Shown: positions 18,099 through 26,725 of the stretch, in pieces
How the letters are laid out: every line of letters begins with the position of its first letter
How positions within the stretch are numbered: position 1 is the stretch's first letter
Made by a program: the position numbers and the translations under genes
Assembly: GCF_018617855.1 (NCBI RefSeq)
Contig: NZ_JACSKY010000006.1
Location: forward strand, 1 to 64,000
Direction: 5' to 3'
Length of the DNA stretch: 64,000 nt
Source of the DNA: Exiguobacterium qingdaonense
Lineage (GTDB): Bacteria > Bacillota > Bacilli > Exiguobacteriales > Exiguobacteriaceae
The notes under the pieces: model-generated
Database searches by the model: none
What the model was told of the DNA's origin: nothing
What the model saw: the letters and a program-made list of their open reading frames with translations, nothing else

Positions 18099-19478
18099 TT
18101 AATGTAATTCACTCGGGTCGAGTGGCAACAAGACGGTCACGGTCGTCCCATGTCCGACTTCGCTCTCGATTACGAGTTTTCCTTCATGCGCCTCGATCAA
18201 TTCTTTTGAGATTGCAAGCCCTAGCCCGCTACTCCCTTCTGTCACGTGAGCTTGATAAAACATCTCTGTGATTCGCTGTAAATGATCACGTGAAATGCCG
18301 GGACCCTCATCGATAATCGAGATGAAAGCGACACGTTCTGACTGAACGAAGCGAATCGTCAACGTCCCCCCCTCTGGTGAGAAACGGATGGCGTTCTCCA
18401 GAATATTTAAAAACACTTGTTTTAACCGATTCTCATCAAACAGCCCGACCGACTTTTGTGGATAGCGCTCGACGAGGGTGATGCCTTTATCTTCAAGTGA
18501 CTGCTTTAATTGCAACGTCACTTTCCGTAACAAGGAGACCAAATCCAGTTCTTGACGATATAGGACTAGGCGGCTCTCTTCAATCTTTGTGTAATCGAGC
18601 AGTTGCTCCACAAGACCGATCATGCGCTCTGTTTCCGAATGGATAATGCTCAACCCAAGCTCCGTCTCATCCGACAATTTTTCATCGCCTCCACGAATCG
18701 TCTCGGTCCATCCTTTAATCGAGGTGAGCGGTGTTCGCAGTTCATGCGACACACTAGAGAGAAACTCGTTACGTGTCGACTGGTGTTGTTGCACTTTCGC
18801 ACCTAAATACGTGAGTGTTCGAGCCAAAGCCCCGAGTTCGTGTTTTTCGTTTGATTCAACAGATACGTCAAAGTCCCCTTGTACCATCTCATCTGCTGTT
18901 TCGATGATTTGGCGAATCGGTCTGACGAAGCGTTCGGCGATTCGTATGACCGTATACAGAGCGAGTAACCAAATGAGAACCCCAATGGTCACGACCGTCA
19001 TCCAAATTTCACGAATGAGCGTGTCTAAATCTTCAAGTGGCCGTGTGAAGCTAATCGCAAACTCTGACGTTTCGTTTGTCATGATGGGACTAGTGACCGA
19101 TAAGTAATGTTCATCGCCGACATCATAGTCTTGGACGACCGACTCCCCTTCTGAAAGCTTCTGTAACTGCTCTGGTGAAAAAGATGCCTGCCGCGTCCGC
19201 TGTCCCGTCGTTTTGACAATCGAACCGCTTTGGTCGACAATCGTCAAATCGGTCCCGGGATAGCCAAATGTCCGAACGAGGACCGAGAATGCGCTCGGGG
19301 TCTCAAATCCGACTTGGGCTTGAGGGTATAAATATGCACTTGTGGTCGCATGACTGAGTAATGCCTCTGACTCATACTCGTAATAGTATCGATATGTCCC
19401 ATAAGACAGCACGCTGACGAGTAAAAGTAAGACGATGGTCACGACAATCATCATGCGAATGACTAACTGTTGCTTCAT
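18099..19478 (-). CDS. Membrane sensor histidine kinase (two-component system)
   Basis: A 459-residue kinase with an N-terminal membrane helix (about 8-28), an extracytoplasmic sensing domain (about 30-155), a second helix (about 158-180), HAMP (about 180-232), a HisKA domain with His245 in SVSHELRTP, and an HATPase domain (NILENAIRFSP, DEGPGISRD, GSSGLGLAIS). The cognate regulator is encoded immediately upstream, overlapping by four bases. The stimulus is unknown; the downstream DUF1499 and disulfide reductase genes may be part of its response. Confidence 0.93.
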   Translation of the reverse strand: MKQQLVIRMMIVVTIVLLLLVSVLSYGTYRYYYEYESEALLSHATTSAYLYPQAQVGFETPSAFSVLVRTFGYPGTDLTIVDQSGSIVKTTGQRTRQASFSPEQLQKLSEGESVVQDYDVGDEHYLSVTSPIMTNETSEFAISFTRPLEDLDTLIREIWMTVVTIGVLIWLLALYTVIRIAERFVRPIRQIIETADEMVQGDFDVSVESNEKHELGALARTLTYLGAKVQQHQSTRNEFLSSVSHELRTPLTSIKGWTETIRGGDEKLSDETELGLSIIHSETERMIGLVEQLLDYTKIEESRLVLYRQELDLVSLLRKVTLQLKQSLEDKGITLVERYPQKSVGLFDENRLKQVFLNILENAIRFSPEGGTLTIRFVQSERVAFISIIDEGPGISRDHLQRITEMFYQAHVTEGSSGLGLAISKELIEAHEGKLVIESEVGHGTTVTVLLPLDPSELH

Positions 19479-20167
19479 GCTTCATGTCTCCGCCATTTGT
19501 ATCCGTGACCCCACAACGTCTCGATATAAATCGGATGGCTCGGGTCGTCTTCAATTTTTTGACGCAAGCGGCGAATGTTGACGTCGACCGTTTTTCGATC
19601 CCCGAAATAATTGATCCCCCATACAGCGTCAAGAAGCGCATCACGTGATAAGACGATTTCTTCATTTTGAACGAGGTGACAAATCAAATCATATTCTGTC
19701 GGCGTCAAATCAATCGATTGTCCGTACTTCGTCACTTGTTTCGCGGCGAGGTCGATGGCGAACGGTCCCGATTTCAATCGTTTGGAGTCTTTTCGTTTCA
19801 CTTTTTCCACGCGACGCAACAGCGCCTGGATACGTGCCACCAATTCGCCCGGACTGAATGGTTTGGCAATATAATCGTCTGCTCCTTTTCCGAGTCCTTC
19901 AATCTTATCTTCTTCAAGCGTTCTTGCTGTCAGCATGATAATCCCAACATTTTCGTCGATATCCCGAATGGCCGCACATGCCTCGAACCCGTCCATCTCT
20001 GGCATCATCACATCTAACAGGACGACATCGAACGGTTCACGGTCAAAAGCGGTGACCGCCTCTCGTCCATTCGTCGCCTCACACACGTCAAAACCGGCCC
20101 GCTTTAAATTAACAATAATGAAGCTGCGAATCGCATGCTCGTCCTCAGCTACTAAAATTCGATTCAT
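19475..20167 (-). CDS. OmpR-family response regulator
   Basis: A 230-residue regulator with a receiver domain (acidic pocket EDE, phospho-acceptor Asp in LLDVMMPEMDG, conserved Lys in AKPFSP) and a C-terminal winged helix (LTPTEYDLICHLVQ, then VDVNIRRLRQKIE). ATG 20167 has AGAGGTGG 7 bases upstream; an upstream frame from 20191 lacks one. Its ATGA overlap with the kinase gene marks them as a pair. Confidence 0.95.
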   Translation of the reverse strand: MNRILVAEDEHAIRSFIIVNLKRAGFDVCEATNGREAVTAFDREPFDVVLLDVMMPEMDGFEACAAIRDIDENVGIIMLTARTLEEDKIEGLGKGADDYIAKPFSPGELVARIQALLRRVEKVKRKDSKRLKSGPFAIDLAAKQVTKYGQSIDLTPTEYDLICHLVQNEEIVLSRDALLDAVWGINYFGDRKTVDVNIRRLRQKIEDDPSHPIYIETLWGHGYKWRRHEA

Positions 20168-20292
20168 ATTTCCACCTCTTCTAGAGTTCACTTCTCTACA
20201 TTATAGTTACGTTTTTGCGACAAGGTTGTCAATTGACCTTAAAAAGGTTTAGGATGGAGTCATTAGAATCTGAAGGAGGACCCCCTACTACT

Positions 20293-21114
20293 ATGAGTTA
20301 CAAGATGATTGTATTGGATATGGATGATACGCTTCTCACGAGCGACCATAAGATTTCCCCTAAAACAAAAGAAGCGCTTCTTGATGTACAAGCACGCGGC
20401 TATAAAGTCGTTCTTGCGAGCGGACGACCAACGTTTGCGATGTGGGATGCAGCCCGTGAATTGGAACTTGCGAAATACGGTAGCTACATCCTATCGTTCA
20501 ACGGTGCTTCGGTCATCAATTGCGCGACAAACGAGGAAATTTTCTCGAGCACGCTCCAACCGGATACAGTCGCCCATCTCCATGATATCAGTGAACGTGA
20601 AGGAATCGCGATTCATACGTACGTCGGTAACGAAATCGTAACCGATCGTCCGAACCCGTATACCGATATCGAAGGTGAATTGACGGGTATGCCGGTCGTA
20701 CATGTCGACAATTTCAAAGAAGCCGTGACAGCCCCGGTCGTCAAATGTTTGATGCTTGCAGATGGTGATACGCTCGCCCCAATCGAGACAAAGCTACAAG
20801 AAGAGTTGGCCGGGCAGTTGGCCGTTGCTCGTTCTAAACCATTCTTCTTAGAGTTTACAGAGGCTGGTGTCACAAAAGGGACAAGCCTCGCCTTCTTAGC
20901 CGACCAACTCGGCATCGCACAAGAGGAAGTGATTGCTTGTGGCGATGGGAACAACGATTTGACGATGATTGAATGGGCCGGTCTCGGCGTTGCCATGGGT
21001 AACGCAAACACGATCGTCAAAGGGAAATCAGACTTCATCACAAAATCAAACAATGATGACGGCATTGCTCATGTCATCGACACGTACATGACGGACGTAC
21101 TCGTCACGCAATAA
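20293..21114 (+). CDS. Cof-type HAD-IIB family phosphatase
   Basis: A 273-residue cytoplasmic HAD hydrolase: motif I LDMDDTLLTSD with the nucleophile Asp, motif II in LASGRPTFAM, conserved Lys in EAGVTKGTSL, and motif IV GDGNNDLTM. The Cof/YidA subgroup dephosphorylates small sugar phosphates or cofactor phosphates; the substrate is not predictable. AAGGAGG stands 13 bases before ATG 20293, somewhat far, but this is the start that gives the family's usual N-terminus. Confidence 0.9.
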   Translation: MSYKMIVLDMDDTLLTSDHKISPKTKEALLDVQARGYKVVLASGRPTFAMWDAARELELAKYGSYILSFNGASVINCATNEEIFSSTLQPDTVAHLHDISEREGIAIHTYVGNEIVTDRPNPYTDIEGELTGMPVVHVDNFKEAVTAPVVKCLMLADGDTLAPIETKLQEELAGQLAVARSKPFFLEFTEAGVTKGTSLAFLADQLGIAQEEVIACGDGNNDLTMIEWAGLGVAMGNANTIVKGKSDFITKSNNDDGIAHVIDTYMTDVLVTQ

Positions 21115-21145
21115 GCTTCTTGTTGCAAGAAAGGGAGGAAGTAAG

Positions 21146-22144
21146 ATGAATAAAGGGTTGAAACGAGCTGGAGTCGGTTTGATTGGAACAGCGATCGCAG
21201 GAGCGGCGTATGTGTTCCTCTCGCCTAAACCGGCAACGCGTCTCATCAAAACTTCGTTCGCGGGGGGGAACGAAGTGGAGATGAAGGGATTTGAGGAAGT
21301 CGTTCAAAAGACGTCTGTCCGAAAAGACATCGACTATTTGTCTGCTTATGAAAACGGAACGTTCGACTTGATTCGCTATGAAGGAAATGGACGCAAGGTT
21401 CCTACGATTTTTTGGGTACATGGCGGTTCATTCGTCGGCGGTGACAAATCAGACGTATTGAACTACGCGGCTTCGATCGCGAGTAACGGATACAATGTTG
21501 TCAGCATCAACTATGCGCTCGCGCCTGACGTGACATATCCGACTCCACTCAAGCAGATTGAAGAGGCGTATACCTTTATCGCGGAAAATAACGATCGATT
21601 CCATCTTGATTTGGAACGTGTTTTCTTTGCCGGAGACTCAAACGGTGGACAGCTTGTAGCACAGTTCGTCGGGATTCAGTTGAACGACGACTATTCGCCT
21701 TCTGCCGATGTTTTGCAAGTCGTACCAAAATCATCAATTCTTGGAACCGTCTTATTATCTGCTCCGCTTGATTTTAAACGTGCATGGCTTGAATCATCGA
21801 AGTCCATGAATCGGTTCTTATTTAAACGAATCGGTTGGGCTTACTTTGGCACGTATAATTGGGAGACACTCCCTGTCGTCGCCGAGGCCTCACCTCTAGT
21901 CAACGTGCCTGCAACGTTCGTGCCGACATTCATCACCGATGGGAACGCCCACTCGTTTGAAGATCAAGCGAAAGAATTTGCGACGATCCTCTCCGGTCGA
22001 ACAGATGTCACGACCGCTTTTTATGACCGAAATGAACACGAGCTCGGTCATAACTACTATTTTGAAATGGACCGTCCGGCTGCTAATTCCACGTATCGCC
22101 GTTTGATCACGTTCTTACGTGAAACGACGAATCCATCCTCATAA
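21146..22144 (+). CDS. Alpha/beta hydrolase, HSL-type esterase
   Basis: A 332-residue protein with a hydrophobic N-terminal helix (about 8-26), probably a membrane anchor or signal. The hydrolase domain has the oxyanion motif WVHGGSFVGGD and nucleophile GDSNGGQ, followed by a candidate Asp and a histidine in NEHELGH. Such HSL-like enzymes cleave short-chain esters or acetylated carbohydrates. It lies 31 bases after the HAD gene and may be co-transcribed. AGGGAGGAAG precedes the ATG. Confidence 0.85.
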   Translation: MNKGLKRAGVGLIGTAIAGAAYVFLSPKPATRLIKTSFAGGNEVEMKGFEEVVQKTSVRKDIDYLSAYENGTFDLIRYEGNGRKVPTIFWVHGGSFVGGDKSDVLNYAASIASNGYNVVSINYALAPDVTYPTPLKQIEEAYTFIAENNDRFHLDLERVFFAGDSNGGQLVAQFVGIQLNDDYSPSADVLQVVPKSSILGTVLLSAPLDFKRAWLESSKSMNRFLFKRIGWAYFGTYNWETLPVVAEASPLVNVPATFVPTFITDGNAHSFEDQAKEFATILSGRTDVTTAFYDRNEHELGHNYYFEMDRPAANSTYRRLITFLRETTNPSS

Positions 22145-22145
22145 C

Positions 22146-22188
22146 ATAAGCGACGTTCGCCTTTTACGGTGAACGTCGCTTATTTTTT
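22146..22188. terminator. Bidirectional terminator
   Basis: ATAAGCGACGTTCGCC / CGGTGAACGTCGCTTAT stem followed by TTTTTT, between the convergent esterase and hydroxylase genes. Confidence 0.85.
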
Positions 22189-23743
22189 AGCGCAACAGTT
22201 CAAATGCGCGTCCAATCAGTTCATCACGAGAAGGTGATGTATGACGAAGTGCTTCGAGTCGGTCAATCAATGTCTGCTTCAACCTTTCGTCTTTCACCAT
22301 TTCGAGACACTCGATGTGCAGTAACCAAGCGTCTGGATGTTCAGATAAAATAGTGGGGACGAGACCATCAATCGATTCTCCTCGCTCACGCATGAGATGA
22401 ATGCGGTTGAACATTGGATCATCGTTCGTCCATACACGTTCGTCTCGCTCGATGATCACAGGCTTTTCAATCATCATCAACTCTTCTACCGTCGTTCCTG
22501 GGAAAACGGATGGAAGCGAGTCAACTCGTACCTCGAGTGAGTCGAGTGAGATCGTCCGTCCTTCCAGTTGAACCGTCACACTTTCGAGCGTGTCGGACGC
22601 ACATGCTTGACGAACGGTCATCCCGTCGAGGAGGTCGTCTCGATTTAGCGCGGATTCCGTATCATGTACAATGAGAAGTCCGTGACGCTCTCGTTTCGTC
22701 AACTGACCACTTTTTACAATGGTGCACGCATCCCATTGAATGAGCGTATGTTCTTTCGACTCCGTCATGTGGCGAACGATGCCGACGCGCTCTGACCCGT
22801 CCTCAAGTCGAATCGTCGATTGACTTCCCGACGCCAATGCTTTCGCTACCGATTCGATCCCACCTTTTTGAATTGCCATTCTCCCTTCTAACTCATCTAG
22901 GACAGACGATAAAGCCTCGAAATCCGGGATGACGAACAATTCTTTCTGCATATTCGTCACGTCTTGTTTCGTCTGTAATGCGTGCTCTAAGTCGAATGGA
23001 TGCTTGACGACCGCGTCAGTGAGACAGTGACGACTCTCTCCGACAGATGATAAAAGACCCGCCCCGTAGATCATTGGGCTCTCGAGGTCTCCAATCAAAC
23101 CGAATTCGACAGTCCACCAAAAGATGCGTGCGACTTGTTGTGCCTCAGAAAATCCTGTCACTTGCGCTTTCGCTTCATGTACGGCTCTTTCCGCCGCCTC
23201 GATGTCTTCTTCCGTCGAATTGGCATTCTCTTTCACGATCGTCAAACGTTTCAATGCCGCGAATGAAGCATGCTCTTCCCGGTTCATGAACGCTTTGGCA
23301 CCTAATTGGCCGAAACGCTTGACGATTCCCGAGAATGTCGGGTCCATCAACATCGGTGCATGTCCCGCTGCCTCGTGAATGATGTCTGGCGCCGGACTGT
23401 ATAAAATGTTCTCGACTTTTCGGATATCCGTTGCGACCGGTAGCATTCCGTTCCCCTGGAAGTCGAAAAAAGCAACGCCGGGGATGAGTCCATCCACCGC
23501 GACTGTCGACCATCCTGCCGCCTGCATCTCATCGGTCATCTGTTCGACGTTTGGCAACCGGTCCGGCCCCATTCCTGTCCGGTTCAATCCTTCGATGTAA
23601 AATGGATGCGCCTTTCCTTCTAACGTATGCAGGTTTAACCGCAACACGAAGCGCCACACGGCGTGATCTGTTGGTGTGTATTCATTGTAAAACTGTGGAG
23701 AGATATGTGGGGCTAGGTGTTTTGGAATCGATTGTGTCAACAT
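22187..23743 (-). CDS. Aromatic amino acid hydroxylase (phenylalanine 4-monooxygenase-like), long form
   Basis: A 518-residue non-heme iron, tetrahydropterin-dependent hydroxylase that probably turns phenylalanine into tyrosine. Iron ligands are visible: His123 and His128 in IIHEAAGHAP and Glu213 in WWTVEFGLI. The catalytic part ends near residue 290; the remaining 230 residues are an extra C-terminal region of unknown role, and about 50 residues around 150-200 look inserted compared with short bacterial enzymes. The gene is preceded by a tyrosine-type T-box leader, which supports a role in tyrosine supply. AAGGAGGAC precedes the ATG. Confidence 0.88.
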   Translation of the reverse strand: MLTQSIPKHLAPHISPQFYNEYTPTDHAVWRFVLRLNLHTLEGKAHPFYIEGLNRTGMGPDRLPNVEQMTDEMQAAGWSTVAVDGLIPGVAFFDFQGNGMLPVATDIRKVENILYSPAPDIIHEAAGHAPMLMDPTFSGIVKRFGQLGAKAFMNREEHASFAALKRLTIVKENANSTEEDIEAAERAVHEAKAQVTGFSEAQQVARIFWWTVEFGLIGDLESPMIYGAGLLSSVGESRHCLTDAVVKHPFDLEHALQTKQDVTNMQKELFVIPDFEALSSVLDELEGRMAIQKGGIESVAKALASGSQSTIRLEDGSERVGIVRHMTESKEHTLIQWDACTIVKSGQLTKRERHGLLIVHDTESALNRDDLLDGMTVRQACASDTLESVTVQLEGRTISLDSLEVRVDSLPSVFPGTTVEELMMIEKPVIIERDERVWTNDDPMFNRIHLMRERGESIDGLVPTILSEHPDAWLLHIECLEMVKDERLKQTLIDRLEALRHTSPSRDELIGRAFELLR

Positions 23744-23762
23744 GTGAAGTCCTCCTTTAAAT

Positions 23763-24050
23763 TAAAAAAAGTCCCTATCGATTGAATCGATAGGGACGAC
23801 GAAGCCGCGGTACCACCCTAGTTGCCAAACAATATCTGGCCGCTTGATCCGATAACGGGGGACCGCTCAAATTTGAGAGCTCAAGAACTGTAATTCGATT
23901 CATCTTTTGGGCGTATTCGCAGCACCACACGCTCTCTGGGCCAGGGAAGATGTCTCTACTTCGGTTCTTTCTTCGCTTTATTTACATATTTTCTTTTTTA
24001 CAGTCATGCTGTTATGCATATATGCTTTTAAGCGCTAAAGTGACGTCTTG
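23763..24050 (-). promoter_or_regulatory. T-box leader, probable tyrosine specifier
   Basis: On the minus strand the leader carries Stem I with an AGAGAGCGTGTGGTGCTGCG apical region. The Stem I base helix AAGAAC / GTTCTT brings GAATTACA into the specifier position, giving UAC (Tyr) followed by A. Further on are the T-box GGGTGGTACCGCGG (23805-23818 on plus) with UGGU to pair with a tRNA ending ACCA, and a terminator stem GTCCCTATCGATT / AATCGATAGGGAC followed by eight T (23763-23798). Uncharged tRNA-Tyr would favour the antiterminator and expression of the hydroxylase. The class is certain; the exact specifier is my reading of the fold. Confidence 0.92.
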
Positions 24051-24056
24051 CTAGTT

Positions 24057-24085
24057 ACTTTACCAAAGGTTTTTTGACACGTCAA
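24057..24085 (-). promoter_or_regulatory. Promoter of the T-box transcript
   Basis: TTGACG (24085-24080) and TAAAGT (24062-24057) with a 17-base spacer on the minus strand. The -35 directly abuts the U-run of the ung terminator. Confidence 0.6.
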
Positions 24086-24086
24086 C

Positions 24087-24117
24087 AAAAAACAGCCTAC
24101 GAATTTTCGTAGACTGT
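24087..24117 (-). terminator. Intrinsic terminator of ung
   Basis: ACAGTCTACGAA / TTCGTAGGCTGT stem with one G-T pair, followed by TTTTTTG on the minus strand. Confidence 0.85.
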
Positions 24118-24794
24118 CAGAGGCACCACTCAATCGGGGATTTCCCCCACTCGTTCAACGCATCATTTACTTGTGAAAATGGCTTAGAGCCGAAGAACCC
24201 ACGATGGGACGACAACGGACTTGGATGTACCGACGTGAGCACTTTATGTTGATCTCCGATCCACTTCATCTTCTTCTTCGCGTCATTCCCCCACAGGATG
24301 AACACGATTGGTTCCTCACGACTCCCGAGTCGCTCGATGATAGAATCTGTAAACTGTTCCCACCCCTTCCCCCGGTGAGAACCTGCCTTCCCCGCTTCGA
24401 CTGTCAATGCGGTATTTAACAGAAGGACCCCTTGTTTTGCCCATTTCTCTAAATTTCCATTCTTCGGGAGGTCACATCCGATGTCATCTTTTAGTTCTTG
24501 AAAGATGTTTCGTAATGATGGTGGCAAACGAACACCGTCTTGTACTGAAAAGCTAAGTCCATGTGCTTGGTTCGGTCCATGGTAAGGGTCTTGACCCAAA
24601 ATGACACATGTCACGTCACTGAACTTCGTGTAAAGAAATGCATTCCAAATGTCTTGTCGGTTCGGATACACTGTCGTCTCTTCATAAGCTTGGTCGACGA
24701 ACTCTTTCAACTGTTGAAAGTAAGGCTGCTTCATCTCTTCTTGGATGATATCCGTCCAATCCCCAAGCAGTCGACTCGATAACTGATCTGCCAT
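24117..24794 (-). CDS. ung: Uracil-DNA glycosylase
   Basis: Family 1 UDG of 225 residues that removes uracil from DNA as the first step of base excision repair. The water-activating loop GQDPYHGPNQAHGLSFSV, the VLLLNTALTVE segment and the DNA-minor-groove loop HPSPLSSHRGFFG are all intact. GGGGAG lies 6 bases before the ATG. Confidence 0.98.
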   Translation of the reverse strand: MADQLSSRLLGDWTDIIQEEMKQPYFQQLKEFVDQAYEETTVYPNRQDIWNAFLYTKFSDVTCVILGQDPYHGPNQAHGLSFSVQDGVRLPPSLRNIFQELKDDIGCDLPKNGNLEKWAKQGVLLLNTALTVEAGKAGSHRGKGWEQFTDSIIERLGSREEPIVFILWGNDAKKKMKWIGDQHKVLTSVHPSPLSSHRGFFGSKPFSQVNDALNEWGKSPIEWCL

Positions 24795-24841
24795 GGCATA
24801 CTCCCCTTTCCCTTTGTATCATACCCAAAATAAATGCATAC

Positions 24842-24869
24842 AAAAAGGCGAGTCGATTGACTCACCCTT
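24842..24869 (-). terminator. Intrinsic terminator of azoR
   Basis: GGTGAGTC / GACTCGCC stem (one G-T pair) followed by TTTTTG on the minus strand. Confidence 0.75.
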
Positions 24870-24874
24870 TAAGG

Positions 24875-25510
24875 TCATACCGTTACTGCGCCTGCCACTT
24901 CTTTCGCAAGTGCCTCTGCTTTCGCTTTTGCGTCCGCAACAATCTCTTCCACTTTATCCGGGTATTGACTCACTCCTTCGACCGCCACCGTCGTCACTTC
25001 AGATACACCGACAAACGCAAGCGCTTGACGAAGGTATGCGTCCGCGAAGTTGAGGTCTGTTCCTGTGTAGATTCCACCCGTTCCTTGAATGTGTACCGCT
25101 TGTTTGTTTTCAAGCAATCCGACAGGACCTTGTTCTGTGTAACGGAACGTTTTGCCCGCCATGAGGACGCTGTCGAGGAACATCTTCATGCGTGCCGGGA
25201 AAAAGAAGTTCCACATTGGAGTCGCGAATACGTATAGGTCCGCCTGCATGAACTTCTCGAGCATACCGCTCATCGTACCCACTTTTTTCGCCTCCACATC
25301 CGTGAGCGCTTCACCTGATGCGAATTTGCCCCACGCACTGAGCACGTCTCCGTCGATCTCTTGGACATCGACATCATAAAGCTCGATTGCTTCTACTTCG
25401 ATGGTTGCATTTTCTGCTTGAAGTGTTGATACGAATGTCTCTGCCACTTGTTTGCTGTATGAAAGTTCAGTCGGTTTCGGGTTAGCCGATACGTATAATA
25501 CTTTAGTCAT
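24875..25510 (-). CDS. azoR: FMN-dependent NADH azoreductase
   Basis: A 211-residue flavodoxin-fold quinone/azo reductase. The N-terminal VLYVSANPKPTELSYSKQVA phosphate-binding loop, FATPMWNFFFPARMK (the FMN-binding PMWNF motif) and GTGGIY are characteristic. Bacillus homologues (AzoR1/AzoR2) detoxify quinones. GGAGG is 8 bases before ATG 25510 and 5 before ATG 25513; I prefer the former. A promoter with an overlapping inverted repeat lies upstream and a MarR regulator is encoded next to it. Confidence 0.93.
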   Translation of the reverse strand: MTKVLYVSANPKPTELSYSKQVAETFVSTLQAENATIEVEAIELYDVDVQEIDGDVLSAWGKFASGEALTDVEAKKVGTMSGMLEKFMQADLYVFATPMWNFFFPARMKMFLDSVLMAGKTFRYTEQGPVGLLENKQAVHIQGTGGIYTGTDLNFADAYLRQALAFVGVSEVTTVAVEGVSQYPDKVEEIVADAKAKAEALAKEVAGAVTV

Positions 25511-25538
25511 CATGTCATCCTCCATAAATGTGTTTTCT

Positions 25539-25585
25539 ATTTCAAGAACAGTTTGAACTATATCATCCATATATCTCATCGTCAA
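25539..25585 (-). promoter_or_regulatory. azoR promoter with candidate MarR operator
   Basis: On the minus strand TTGACG (25585-25580), a 17-base spacer, and TATAGT (25562-25557) form a near-consensus promoter. An inverted repeat TTCAA-N7-TTGAA (25541-25557 on plus, extended arms 25539-25560) covers the end of the -10 and the start site. MarR/DUF24 regulators of azoreductases bind such sites; binding by the neighbouring MarR is inference. Confidence 0.6.
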
Positions 25586-25611
25586 TTATTTCAACTTCAA
25601 GATATTACACA

Positions 25612-25642
25612 AAAAAAGCAACGGACATTATTTGCCCGCTGC
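25612..25642 (-). terminator. Terminator of the MarR gene
   Basis: GCAGCGGGC / GTCCGTTGC stem with two G-U pairs overlaps the last codons of the gene and is followed by seven T on the minus strand. Confidence 0.65.
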
Positions 25643-26059
25643 GTTATAACCGACTCGTTTCAATAGCGAAATCAATTGTTCCGTCTCGTCATCACTTAAC
25701 GGTCCGTATATATCTTTGAAGATTTCGATGTGTTGCGGATAGACGACATCCATGAGCGCCTTTCCATCGTCTGTCAACGAAGCATACGTGACGCGACGGT
25801 CAGAAGGACAGGCGATTCGTTCGATCAGTCCACGTTTTTCCAACTTATCGATGACGTATGTCACACTACCACTCGTAATCAAAATCTGATCTCCGATTTG
25901 TTGTAACGTGGTATCTCCGCGTTTATACAGTACGGATAAAACACCGAACTCTGTTGAATTTAACTGGTGGCTTCGCAAGTCTTCTTTCACACGATCACTG
26001 ATGGCATCCATCGTACGTGCGAGAACGACCCACGCCTTCAATTCAAGGGATTCAATCAT
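25628..26059 (-). CDS. MarR-family transcriptional regulator
   Basis: A 143-residue winged-helix repressor: LNSTEFGVLSVLYKRGDTTL, recognition helix region ITSGSVTYVIDKLEKRGLIE, and wing CPSDRRVTYASLTDDGK. It is closest in pattern to MhqR/YkvE-type regulators that respond to quinones, which fits the azoreductase gene directly downstream on the same strand. The assignment to that subgroup is inference. Confidence 0.88.
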   Translation of the reverse strand: MIESLELKAWVVLARTMDAISDRVKEDLRSHQLNSTEFGVLSVLYKRGDTTLQQIGDQILITSGSVTYVIDKLEKRGLIERIACPSDRRVTYASLTDDGKALMDVVYPQHIEIFKDIYGPLSDDETEQLISLLKRVGYNAAGK

Positions 26060-26218
26060 GTCGGTTTCACCTCAATTCGTTCATCATATATCACTAGTAT
26101 AGCAGGACTTATGCAGTATAAGCCTGTAAAAAAGCTTCGTCAAGAGACTTCTTCATTGTCGCACATGTCGTAAACGTTTAGAATGGTAGTATTGTGATTT
26201 TAAGAAAGGGTGGACCGT

Positions 26219-26593
26219 ATGCGTGAGTATTACGAAATTTCATTGACGATTAAACGGGAGTTTTTGCATGCTGTCATCGATTTGTTGAATCGGGAAGGCA
26301 TCGCACCGGACTATGCGCTCGAAAAAGAAGGCGCGGTCTTTTTGTTATTCAATCATTTACCTTGGCCAAACGTGACCCGTGAACCGCATGCCGTGGAACG
26401 TTTTTTATTGACGTTAAAACGATCGGACTACTTATTCGTCAAAACGAAACGTAAATCACCGGTCCCCGATCACGAACCGGTTGCATGCATGGGCGCTCTC
26501 GTCTCCCCGTTCCACGAACACTTGCGAATCGAGCTTGCGGTTGACGAGTCCGAGGCGAGTCATTTAGATATGTCCGCATTCCGACATTACTAA
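26219..26593 (+). CDS. Hypothetical protein
   Basis: A 124-residue soluble protein starting MREYYEISLTIKREFLHAVI; no family recognised. AAAGGGTGG lies 6 bases before ATG 26219 (an in-frame GTG at 26210 lies inside that site and is unlikely). It has its own upstream region, diverging from the MarR gene. Confidence 0.65.
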   Translation: MREYYEISLTIKREFLHAVIDLLNREGIAPDYALEKEGAVFLLFNHLPWPNVTREPHAVERFLLTLKRSDYLFVKTKRKSPVPDHEPVACMGALVSPFHEHLRIELAVDESEASHLDMSAFRHY

Positions 26594-26725
26594 TCAAATC
26601 GTTTGTAGATCCTCCTCATGAAGGTTAGACCGAAACGGCTAATCGACATGGGGATTTTTTGGAGTAGTTGTTTTTTTAGAGGGGAATAAAGGACTGTACC
26701 CGAACTGTAAAGGAGATATGTTGGA

